Below are positions 1 through 6,370 of a stretch of 28,701 nt of DNA, piece by piece; the first letter of the stretch is position 1; the number at the start of each line of letters is the position of its first letter. The notes beneath the pieces were generated by a model. It was not told the origin of the DNA and did not search any database. It was given only the letters and a program-made list of their open reading frames with translations. The DNA is from Gammaproteobacteria bacterium (GTDB lineage Bacteria > Pseudomonadota > Gammaproteobacteria > SZUA-229): positions 1-28,701 of the forward strand of contig JAOUPA010000007.1 of the NCBI GenBank assembly GCA_029880105.1. The letters are read 5' to 3'. A program made the translations under genes and the position numbers.

Positions 1-89
1 TTGTTGACATGATTAGAACTATATTAGAAAATACTCATATTCTGAATCGTAATGATTTTTTTGACTCCTCCTCCTTTTTGGTGGTTTTT

Positions 90-120
90 AGCGCGAACTC
101 CCCGTTCGCGCTTTTTTTTG
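90..120 (+). terminator. intrinsic terminator of a gene upstream of the window
   Basis: A perfect 9-bp stem (AGCGCGAAC at 90-98 with GTTCGCGCT at 104-112) closes a 5-nt loop and runs into eight T residues. No gene before it is visible in positions 1-89, so it most likely ends a transcript that starts outside the window and insulates it from the rplM promoter. Confidence 0.85.
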
Positions 121-178
121 CCTGGAGTTTACCTTGATCAGCGTCATGCATTTTTATTTGTGAAAATAGTTAAAGAGC

Positions 179-207
179 TTGTCTGGACGCGGTATTTTCT
201 GTATGAT
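179..207 (+). promoter_or_regulatory. sigma70-type promoter of the rplM-rpsI operon
   Basis: TTGTCT (179-184) and TATGAT (202-207) are separated by exactly 17 bp, a near-consensus -35/-10 pair. It lies downstream of the terminator at 90-120 and predicts transcription from about 214, giving a leader of about 60 nt before the rplM start codon. The boxes are seen directly; promoter activity is inferred. Confidence 0.7.
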
Positions 208-226
208 TCCGCCTCTTTGTCGAGCG

Positions 227-271
227 GGTGTACCGTGCGACATACATTAGATTGAATTTGCAGGATACACC
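227..271 (+). promoter_or_regulatory. candidate translational control stem in the rplM leader
   Basis: GGTGTA (227-232) is exactly complementary to TACACC (266-271), which ends two bases before the rplM ATG. Forming this stem would place the Shine-Dalgarno AGGA (262-265) at the base of the loop. A competing hairpin, CCGC (209-212) with GCGG (224-227), shares one base with it. Autogenous repression by L13 is known for the E. coli rplM-rpsI operon; that this stem is the site here is inference. Confidence 0.4.
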
Positions 272-273
272 TG

Positions 274-708
274 ATGAAGACCATGACCATAAGCGCAAGA
301 GCGGAAGACGTAAAAAGAGACTGGTTCCTGATCGATGCCGAAGATAAAACTTTGGGTCGCCTGGCAACAGAAGTAGCACGTCGTTTACGTGGCAAGCATA
401 AAGCTATTTACACACCACACGTTGATACCGGTGATTACATCGTCATTATCAATGCTGAAAAAGTTCGTGTAACCGGCAACAAAGCAAAAGATAAAATGTA
501 CTACAACTACACGGGTTACATGGGTGGCCTGAAAGAAATCAACTTCGAGAAGCTGATTGAAAAAGCCCCAGAGCGTGTTATCGAAAGAGCTGTAAAGGGT
601 ATGCTGCCCAAAAATTCACTGGGTCGCACTATGTTCCGTAAACTGAAGGTTTATGCAGGTAAGGAACACGAACATGCAGCACAGCAGCCACAACTGCTGG
701 AAATTTAA
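274..708 (+). CDS. rplM: 50S ribosomal protein L13
   Basis: L13 is an early-assembling protein of the large ribosomal subunit that binds 23S rRNA. The 144-residue product has the expected length and carries recognisable family blocks: [19 protein letters not shown] near residues 26-44, [31 protein letters not shown] and a C-terminal [12 protein letters not shown]. The start is supported by AGGA at 262-265 and by the family's usual N-terminus (MKT..., then VKRDW). It is the first gene of the classical rplM-rpsI operon, 12 bp ahead of rpsI, behind its own promoter. A leader stem near the start codon may allow feedback control. Nothing in the coding sequence is unusual. Confidence 0.98.
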   Translation: MKTMTISARAEDVKRDWFLIDAEDKTLGRLATEVARRLRGKHKAIYTPHVDTGDYIVIINAEKVRVTGNKAKDKMYYNYTGYMGGLKEINFEKLIEKAPERVIERAVKGMLPKNSLGRTMFRKLKVYAGKEHEHAAQQPQLLEI

Positions 709-720
709 TAAGGTATTATT

Positions 721-1110
721 ATGGCAGAACAATATTACGCAACCGGTCGTCGTAAAACATCAAGCGCAAGGGTCTACCTGAGTGCAGGTACTGGCGAAAT
801 CGTTGTTAACGGCAAACCTGTTGATGAATTCTTTGGTCGTAAAACATCTCGTATGGTCGTACGTCAGCCGCTCGATGTAGTTGAAATGAACGACAAGCTG
901 GACATCAAGATTTCTGTCGCTGGCGGCGGTAATTCTGGACAGGCGGGTGCTATTCGTCACGGTATTACCCGTGCATTGATGGCCTACGATGAAACATTAC
1001 GTCCTGCATTGCGTAAAGCAGGCTTCGTGACTCGCGATGCTCGTGAAGTAGAACGTAAGAAAGTGGGTCTGCGTAAGGCTCGCCGTGCAGTCCAGTTCTC
1101 GAAACGTTAA
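721..1110 (+). CDS. rpsI: 30S ribosomal protein S9
   Basis: S9 is a small-subunit ribosomal protein whose basic C-terminal tail reaches the P-site tRNA. The 129-residue product begins [19 protein letters not shown] and ends with the basic tail [17 protein letters not shown], both typical of S9. The family blocks [15 protein letters not shown] and [19 protein letters not shown] are intact. It follows rplM by 12 bp with AAGG just before the ATG, so the two are cotranscribed. No terminator is visible between rpsI and the tRNA gene that begins 66 bp later; the next one lies after the tRNA, so read-through into the tRNA is possible. Confidence 0.98.
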   Translation: MAEQYYATGRRKTSSARVYLSAGTGEIVVNGKPVDEFFGRKTSRMVVRQPLDVVEMNDKLDIKISVAGGGNSGQAGAIRHGITRALMAYDETLRPALRKAGFVTRDAREVERKKVGLRKARRAVQFSKR

Positions 1111-1176
1111 GTTTCAAACTGGCTACGGTTTTTACGGCTTGGAGGTTGTAATCTGCTGAGCTGTTTCCTGAGTACT

Positions 1177-1250
1177 TGGGGAATCGTCTAACGGCAGGAC
1201 TACGGACTCTGACTCCGTCAATCAAGGTTCAAATCCTTGTTCCCCAGCCA
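1177..1250 (+). tRNA. tRNA-Gln (anticodon CUG)
   Basis: A full cloverleaf can be drawn by eye: acceptor stem TGGGGAA (1177-1183) with TTCCCCA (1240-1246), anticodon stem ACGGA/TCCGT around the loop CTCTGAC (anticodon CTG, reading CAG), and T arm AAGG-TTCAAAT-CCTT. The discriminator G and the CCA end (1248-1250) are encoded. The sequence closely resembles E. coli tRNA-Gln. It sits 66 bp after rpsI and is followed at once by a terminator; I could not identify a convincing promoter of its own. Confidence 0.97.
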
Positions 1251-1255
1251 AAATA

Positions 1256-1283
1256 AAAAGAGCTCCTTTTGGGAGCTTTTTTT
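1256..1283 (+). terminator. intrinsic terminator after tRNA-Gln
   Basis: AGCTCC (1261-1266) pairs with GGAGCT (1272-1277); the stem is flanked by an A run before it and seven Ts (1277-1283) after it. It begins six bases after the tRNA CCA end and ends the rplM-rpsI-tRNA region. Confidence 0.9.
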
Positions 1284-1293
1284 ATTTCTGTTG

Positions 1294-1467
1294 TGGGGTC
1301 AGTATTTGAATTCTGATTCAAAAAAACGGTAGCGATTTTTATTTGTCATTCATTGTAACGTACCTCTTCCTGGCAGTGATGTCATTATAAGAACCATAAA
1401 GCTCAAAATTGATTTAGACAGTTTGTAATGAACGCAGCAAACCCTAAGGGTAAGTTTAATGGGTCAG
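1294..1467. repeat. possible decayed REP/RAYT-type element remnant
   Basis: TGGGGTCAG (1294-1302) and TGGGTCAG (1460-1467) bracket a noncoding stretch. Inside it are a hairpin, TTTGAAT/ATTCAAA (1305-1322), and on the minus strand a short ATG-led segment whose frames give MTSLPG and then KRYVTMNDK. This looks to me like the start of a REP-associated tyrosine transposase with a frameshift and internal deletion. The similarity is from memory and the element is too degraded to be sure. The rest of the gap 1284-2041 is AT-rich and holds only the hexamer repeat. Confidence 0.25.
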
Positions 1468-1888
1468 GCAAATAAGTTTCCGTACCCAGTGTACTGAAAT
1501 TCTCGGCGCTCTAATTTTTCCTCTCTATTAAATAAAAAATATTTAAAGCCAGAGCATGACGTTGTTGTCCTACGAACAGCGTTTTCTTATTAGACGCGCT
1601 CAATCTCATAATACTGGGTTTGTCATTGCGCTTTATATTAATAGAAAATATTTTTATTTTGTGCTTGGTGTTGTATAAAAAACTCGGTGTTAATGATTAT
1701 TGTGAAAATAGAATCAGTAATTTCTAAGTTGCAGCAACTTGCACTATGTCTTGCTTATCAAATTTTAATTTATGGCAAATAGATAAGATATAACATGCCA
1801 GGATAACGATAATTATTATTATACTAAATCCAGTTATTAGTCTTCTATTGCTTGTAAGTTTAGTTTAAACAGGTAATGATTTTTATTG

Positions 1889-1936
1889 TTTGTGTTTGTG
1901 TTTGTGTTTGTGTTTGTGTTTGTGTTTGTGTTTGTG
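1889..1936. repeat. hexanucleotide tandem repeat, (TTTGTG)x8
   Basis: Eight perfect head-to-tail copies of TTTGTG fill 1889-1936 with no interruption. The tract lies about 105 bp before the porin start at 2042, in AT-rich noncoding DNA. Simple repeats like this change copy number by slipped-strand mispairing. A 6-bp step cannot shift a reading frame, but it can change promoter spacing or the distance to a regulator site. Confidence 0.95.
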
Positions 1937-2041
1937 ATAATTAATGATATGAGTACTACAAATTGATATAGGTCAGGATGCGATAATTTATTTTTTATTA
2001 TGCTCGTGGCTCCATAATAATTTAGATAGAGACTTAAAATT

Positions 2042-3040
2042 ATGAATAACAAAATTATATTGGCGGCAGCTGTTGCTGTTGCTTGCGGTACACCTTTAGT
2101 TGCAATGGCAGACGCGAATATTTATGGCGAATTCCGTTACTCTATCAATTCAGCTGATGAAGACCTTGGTGCAGGCTCATCACTATCTGGTGAAGACAAT
2201 GTGTCTTTATTTGGCTTAAAGGCATCGGTTGGTGATGACATTAAAGCCTTTGTTCACCTGCAGACAGGTGCGAATGCAGATGCGGATGCTGGTGGCCGTG
2301 CATTTGCCCAGCGTTTCTACTTCGGTGGTTTAAAAGGTAATTTTGGTACCGTTGCCTATGGCCGTATGTCAACCGCGTACAAAATGGCGGGCTTCAATAT
2401 CGACCCGTTCTATAACCTCTCGCACGTAGGCGCAGACGGTAAGCTTACTAAGGCGCTGGCAACTTATGGTCTGTCCGCTGCAACGAATGGTTTTACTGAT
2501 AACGCCCTACAGTACACATCACCTTCAATCAATGGCATGACCATCAATGTTGGTCTGTATATTGATGACAGTGATCAGGATGATCACGGTACCGCAGCAG
2601 GTGTTGCCTATGCGGCCGATAACTATAATGTTGGTGTGCAGTTTATTTCAAGTGATAAAACCGCGACAGTGGCCTCGCTCTGTGCTGACTGTAGCGCGAC
2701 ACGTATTCATGGTGGTTATAAAGCAGCCGCCTGGAGTGTCGATGCTTCGTTTGAAACAGTAGACGTCAATGCGGCCGGTGATGACAAGAGTTATATGTTC
2801 CTGGTAGGCAAATATAATCTTGCTGCAGAAACCCAACTTGTTATGACCATCGGTACTGTTGGTGATGATAAAAATGGTGCCGATGAAGGCACCGGTTATA
2901 CACTGGGTGCTTTCCGAACCATTGCGCCCAAGACTCAGGTTTACGTATCATATGGTGCAGCCAGTCTTGATAATATAAACACACCAGACTCAGGCGCAGA
3001 TCCTTCTGTCTTTGCGCTGGGTGCAATACACAAGTTCTAG
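2042..3040 (+). CDS. outer-membrane porin, Gram-negative porin (Porin_4-like) family
   Basis: The 332-residue product is predicted to be a 16-strand type trimeric porin for diffusion of small solutes. An N-terminal signal peptide (MNNKIILAAAVAVACGTPL..., probable cleavage after MADA, about residue 25) is followed by short amphipathic strands such as ANIYGEFRYSI, FGTVAYGRMSTAYK and ALQYTSPSINGMTINVGLYI. The chain ends in IHKF, with the C-terminal Phe needed for BAM-dependent assembly. Unusually, it holds a Cys pair, CADC (residues 214-217), probably in a loop. The Shine-Dalgarno site is weak, and the (TTTGTG)8 tract lies upstream. It is monocistronic, with a strong terminator at 3097-3127. It differs clearly from the second porin at 4411; substrate preference cannot be read from sequence. 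Confidence 0.88.
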   Translation: MNNKIILAAAVAVACGTPLVAMADANIYGEFRYSINSADEDLGAGSSLSGEDNVSLFGLKASVGDDIKAFVHLQTGANADADAGGRAFAQRFYFGGLKGNFGTVAYGRMSTAYKMAGFNIDPFYNLSHVGADGKLTKALATYGLSAATNGFTDNALQYTSPSINGMTINVGLYIDDSDQDDHGTAAGVAYAADNYNVGVQFISSDKTATVASLCADCSATRIHGGYKAAAWSVDASFETVDVNAAGDDKSYMFLVGKYNLAAETQLVMTIGTVGDDKNGADEGTGYTLGAFRTIAPKTQVYVSYGAASLDNINTPDSGADPSVFALGAIHKF

Positions 3041-3096
3041 CAGGACATGCCCGGAGAAGATCTGGGCGCAGGGACAGCTTTTATGATCGAAGCTTT

Positions 3097-3127
3097 AACC
3101 TCTCCCATTATGGGAGAGGTTTTTTTT
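3097..3127 (+). terminator. intrinsic terminator of porin 1
   Basis: AACCTCTCCCA (3097-3107) and TGGGAGAGGTT (3111-3121) form a perfect 11-bp stem with a 3-nt loop, followed by a T run to 3127. Confidence 0.95.
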
Positions 3128-3207
3128 GGCTGAGTAATTATTCAAAAATGCACGGGTGGTGTTGCGATTTTTATAAAAATAAAAACTCGTAGCACAGTAA
3201 ATACAGA

Positions 3208-3855
3208 TCAATAAGCTATTTGTAACAGTACCTGTTCAATTTCAGTGATGGCAATATCATCTCTCACAGGAATAATGGTGTGTTCGCCCGTTTCAAGTTT
3301 TGTTCTGATAATTTCTATTTCGTGAGCAGAATTTTTTTCCAGGCCACTGATTACCTCACGGCTTATCTCGCCTTTAATTTTGATTTCATTGGCACCGAAA
3401 AAAATATATTTTTTTTGAGACTTGATAATCTCAAGACCCTTGCGCGTAATGGTGTACCTGATTATGGGGCAGGCGCTGGGTGCGAAGCCATATAAATCTT
3501 CGCTGCCGTATTCAATGCAAACCTTCAGCGTGTACTGTAGAGCATGATTATCCAATATTACATATCGGCCCTTTATTGCTTCCTTGAGTAGCTGTTCATT
3601 TTTTTTCTGCAACGTGTCCTGGTTAGAAACTGGTTCGGTTAAATCCCCGGTACCATTTTTTTCAGTTGCAGTAATCGCAGACACATCAGCTGGCTGTGAT
3701 GGCGAATCTGTACAGATGGCGGTAATTTGTTCCGGGGAAAAACCTTTGTCCAGATAAAAATTTATATCTTCGCGTTCGCATTTGCTATAGGCAGTACTGG
3801 TATAGCTAGTGAGCACCAGTATCGGCAAAGATAATTTGAGTTTTGCACGTATCAC
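3208..3855 (-). CDS. exported protein of unknown function, Cys-containing
   Basis: I do not recognise a named family. The 215-residue product starts with a probable signal peptide (MIRAKLKLSLPILVLTSYTSTAYS), so it should act in the periplasm or envelope. The mature N-terminus, KCEREDINFYLDKGFSPEQI..., looks like a small helical module bounded by two cysteines (about residues 26 and 48). A polar, low-complexity linker (about 50-85) follows, then a mixed alpha/beta C-terminal half rich in Ile and Lys with two more cysteines (about 113 and 129). The start codon is GTG, supported by AAAGGG about 8 bases before it; no better ATG is available. It stands alone between two porins, convergent with porin 1 and divergent from porin 2. 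The reading frame is open and codon use looks ordinary, so I take it as real. Confidence 0.75.
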   Translation of the reverse strand: MIRAKLKLSLPILVLTSYTSTAYSKCEREDINFYLDKGFSPEQITAICTDSPSQPADVSAITATEKNGTGDLTEPVSNQDTLQKKNEQLLKEAIKGRYVILDNHALQYTLKVCIEYGSEDLYGFAPSACPIIRYTITRKGLEIIKSQKKYIFFGANEIKIKGEISREVISGLEKNSAHEIEIIRTKLETGEHTIIPVRDDIAITEIEQVLLQIAY

Positions 3856-4184
3856 TACTGGCCCTTTTGCTGGTGTAGAAATATAGAAAATTTATTTGTA
3901 TTAACGCTGGTGGGCAGTGTATTTCATCCTGCCGGAATTGTATATCGGCTATCGATGTGCTGCCGTTTTTTTGAATATTTACGATTGGATGGTATCAATA
4001 GTGAAAAGTACTGGTGGCAATATAATGATCAAATTAAAAATCATCAGAAACGATTAAATTGGATTCATAAAAATATCTTTGACGCTGCTGATTAAATGAT
4101 ATTTTGTAAGGGTATTGCAAATTTCTTGCCAATCGCTATTTAATGGAACGCTTATAAACAAATAACTAGTTTGTAATAATAGAC

Positions 4185-4212
4185 TTGCAATTACGTTATA
4201 TCTGCATATACT
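4185..4212 (+). promoter_or_regulatory. candidate sigma70 promoter of porin 2
   Basis: TTGCAA (4185-4190) and TATACT (4207-4212) are separated by 16 bp. Transcription would start near 4219 and leave a leader of about 190 nt before the porin start at 4411. The rest of the gap upstream (3856-4184) holds nothing I can support; a 61-codon frame at 3910-4095 was rejected. Confidence 0.5.
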
Positions 4213-4262
4213 CACCATAGCTTTAGTCAGTTTTATGCCTGTTTTATAAGCTTAAATCAGTT

Positions 4263-4290
4263 AAAGCGAACGTTGCTTCCGTCGCTTTTT
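4263..4290 (+). promoter_or_regulatory. hairpin in the long leader of porin 2
   Basis: AAAGCG (4263-4268) pairs with CGCTTT (4283-4288) and ACG (4270-4272) with CGT (4280-4282), around loop TTGCTTC, with one bulged A. Two more Ts follow, giving five after CGC, so it resembles a weak terminator placed inside the leader. Downstream (4291-4340) the leader is G-rich, with GGCAAACC, the palindrome GCCATGGC and GGAGGATGACGTC. I could not match this to a known riboswitch or leader class. Confidence 0.45.
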
Positions 4291-4410
4291 AAGGTAAGGC
4301 AAACCGTCTTATTGGGGGAAGCCATGGCGGAGGATGACGTCACAATAAAAATAATTGTAATCATAGCTATGATCATAAACTTAATTAACTAAATGCAGGA
4401 GTCTTGCATA

Positions 4411-5412
4411 ATGAAAAAAACAATAATCTCTCTCGCTATTGCAGCGGGTATGGCAGCATCAGGCGCCGCATCTGCGGAAGTTTACGGTGTACTGCATGCA
4501 AGTATCGATAGTGCAGATACAGGCAGCAATGTTGATTCTATGGAGATGAAAAGCCAGACATCAGCCATTGGTGTGAAAGGCTCAGAAGACCTGGGTGATG
4601 GCATGAAGGCATTCTACAAGGCCGAGTTCCAGGTTGATATCACCGAAGCCGGCGCCCTGACAGGTCGTGACCAGTACATCGGCCTGAAAGGCGGCATGGG
4701 TACAGTAAAATTTGGTACCATGAGCAGCAACTACAAGCAGATGGGTGGCACTGTCGACCCTATGTACCGCACTTCACTGGAAGGCCGTGGTGCTATGCGG
4801 ACACAGTCAAACATGTTGCACGGTGGTGCAGGTCGTCTACGCGGTCGTATGACTGATCTGGTCCAGTACTCTTCGCCCAAGATGGGTGGTATGCAGCTGG
4901 TTGTCAACACCACGTTCGATGCAGCCAATACTGCTGGCCCAGCACCTACAGATATCGATGAGACTCTGGGAGTTGGTTTCCGCTACGAGTCTAAAGACTT
5001 TAGCTTCTATTTTGACATGATCGACATGGCAGATGCTGCTGGACCTGGTTCTGACACTGTGAATAGTGAGTCTGCAACCAAGGTCGGTGGTTCATTCGAG
5101 ACTGGTCCTGTGAAACTGGGTATCCAGTTAGAAATGTCAGAAAAACTGACCGGTAATGATTACACCCACATCAGTGTTGATTACACCATGGACGCCAACA
5201 ACTCGATCTACCTGACAATCGGCCAGATGGGTGACATTTACAACGGTACTACCAATGTTTCTGACACAGGCAGCACTTCAATTGCGGTCATGTATGATCA
5301 CAAGATGAGCAAAGCAACTGACCTCTATGTTGGTTACGGTAGCCGTGATGATGATGCAGCAGCCAGCAAGGACTACAGTGTCCTGACTGCAGGTATGCGC
5401 GTTAAGTTCTAA
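4411..5412 (+). CDS. outer-membrane porin, general diffusion type (Porin_4-like)
   Basis: This 333-residue porin has a standard signal peptide (MKKTIISLAIAAGMAASGAASA, residues 1-22, then EVYGVLHASID). It also has the family blocks AIGVKGSEDLGDGMKAFYK, DQYIGLKGGMGTVKFGTMS and LVQYSSPKMGGMQLVVN, and ends in MRVKF with the C-terminal Phe of outer-membrane barrels. It should form a trimeric channel for small hydrophilic solutes. I chose the ATG at 4411 because AGGAG (4397-4401) sits 9 bases before it and the signal peptide begins there; an in-frame ATG at 4393 lies upstream of that AGGAG and would add six residues. The sequence is rich in Met and acidic loops. It has its own promoter, a long leader and a terminator. 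Confidence 0.93.
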   Translation: MKKTIISLAIAAGMAASGAASAEVYGVLHASIDSADTGSNVDSMEMKSQTSAIGVKGSEDLGDGMKAFYKAEFQVDITEAGALTGRDQYIGLKGGMGTVKFGTMSSNYKQMGGTVDPMYRTSLEGRGAMRTQSNMLHGGAGRLRGRMTDLVQYSSPKMGGMQLVVNTTFDAANTAGPAPTDIDETLGVGFRYESKDFSFYFDMIDMADAAGPGSDTVNSESATKVGGSFETGPVKLGIQLEMSEKLTGNDYTHISVDYTMDANNSIYLTIGQMGDIYNGTTNVSDTGSTSIAVMYDHKMSKATDLYVGYGSRDDDAAASKDYSVLTAGMRVKF

Positions 5413-5432
5413 TCGCTGTTAAGGCATTAGTA

Positions 5433-5462
5433 AAAAAAATGGGGCCTCGGCCCCGTTTTTTT
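5433..5462 (+). terminator. intrinsic terminator of porin 2
   Basis: GGGGC (5441-5445) pairs with GCCCC (5450-5454) around CTCG, preceded by an A run and followed by seven Ts (5456-5462). It lies about 20 bp after the porin stop codon. Confidence 0.92.
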
Positions 5463-5496
5463 ATGCCTGCAAATTAGGAATGCACGGAGTCTGTGC

Positions 5497-5537
5497 AAAA
5501 ATAGCCGTGGCTGCTTATGCAATCACGGCTATTTTTT
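5497..5537. terminator. bidirectional terminator between porin 2 and rpiA
   Basis: A perfect 13-bp stem (5497-5509 with 5524-5536, core ATAGCCGTG/CACGGCTAT) has an A run on one side and a T run on the other, so it can act on both strands. It lies 13 bp beyond the rpiA stop and probably ends the rpiA transcript, while also backing up the porin terminator. Confidence 0.85.
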
Positions 5538-5549
5538 TACGGGTTTAAT

Positions 5550-6212
5550 CTATTTCGAATAAACCGTTCTGGCGCCTTCGGGTGTGCCGAGGATCAGCAC
5601 ATCTGCCGGGCGGTTGGCGAAGATGCCAACGGTGACCACGCCGGGCAGCTTGTTGATGTCATTTTCCAGCTTGACCGCATCCATGATCTCCAGGTTGTGC
5701 ACGTCAAGGATGATATTGCCGTTGTCGGTGATGAAGTTTTCACGCCAGACCGGTTGGCCGCCGAGCTTGACCAGTTCGCGGGCAATAAAGCTGCGTGCCA
5801 TCGGAATAACTTCAACTGGCAGTGGAAACTTGCCCATGACGTCGACCAGTTTGCTTTCGTCAGCGATGCAGACGAACTTCTCGCTGGCACCGGCGATAAT
5901 CTTTTCGCGAGTGAGCGCACCGCCGCCACCCTTGATCAGGTTGAGGTAGTGGTCGGATTCATCGGCACCGTCGATATAGACCGGGATGTAGCTGACCTGG
6001 TTGAGGTCAAACACTTCGATGCCGTGTTTTTTCATGCGTTCGGTCGAGGCCTCCGAGCTGGAGACAGCACCCTTGATTTTGTTCTTGATGCCCGCCAGCA
6101 GGTCGATAAAGTGGTTGACGGTCGAGCCGGTACCAACGCCGACGATTTCATCAGCGACGACATACTCCATTGCCGCTTCAGCGGCCTTTCTTTTCATTTC
6201 GTCCTGGGTCAT
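5550..6212 (-). CDS. rpiA: ribose-5-phosphate isomerase A
   Basis: RpiA interconverts ribose 5-phosphate and ribulose 5-phosphate in the cytoplasmic pentose phosphate pathway (and in the Calvin cycle where that exists). The 220-residue product has the standard length. It carries the phosphate-binding [12 protein letters not shown] (residues 25-36), IDGADESD with D81 and D84, and [11 protein letters not shown] with K94 and E103. These residues fall at the same numbers as the catalytic residues known for E. coli RpiA. The gene is monocistronic, with a strong terminator after its stop. It is divergent from ilvA, with about 158 bp between the two start codons. E. coli also keeps rpiA apart from the other pentose phosphate genes. 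Confidence 0.97.
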   Translation of the reverse strand: MTQDEMKRKAAEAAMEYVVADEIVGVGTGSTVNHFIDLLAGIKNKIKGAVSSSEASTERMKKHGIEVFDLNQVSYIPVYIDGADESDHYLNLIKGGGGALTREKIIAGASEKFVCIADESKLVDVMGKFPLPVEVIPMARSFIARELVKLGGQPVWRENFITDNGNIILDVHNLEIMDAVKLENDINKLPGVVTVGIFANRPADVLILGTPEGARTVYSK

Positions 6213-6370
6213 GTTTTCTATCCCCTAAAAATCTTTATATAAGGCATGGATTTTACTCGCCAAAGGGCTGGAAGTCATGGGGCGTTTTGCATCTTTGCGA
6301 CTAAACAGTGGCCGTATGAATCGCTGCTCTGTTATAGTCATGCAAAATAATGAAGCAACGATCAGGCTGT

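Noticed and set aside
1837..2052. 71-codon minus-strand frame with a Thr-Asn repeat
   Set aside because: The repeat is only the translation of the TTTGTG tract; the frame overlaps the porin start and has no ribosome site or family resemblance.
3165..3189. AT-rich hairpin after the minus-strand exported protein
   Set aside because: The stem is nearly all A-T and is not followed by a T run on the minus strand, so I do not call it a terminator.
3910..4095. 61-codon plus-strand frame in the gap between the exported protein and porin 2
   Set aside because: GTG start without a ribosome site, composition unlike the neighbouring genes (many Trp, His and Asn), and no recognisable motif.
4291..4345. 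Cyclic di-GMP-I riboswitch before porin 2
   Set aside because: Only GGCAAACC fits; the GAAA tetraloop hairpin, the GCAAAGCC block and the tetraloop-receptor parts are missing.
5517..6242. 241-codon plus-strand frame opposite rpiA
   Set aside because: It mirrors rpiA, whose catalytic residues are all present on the other strand.
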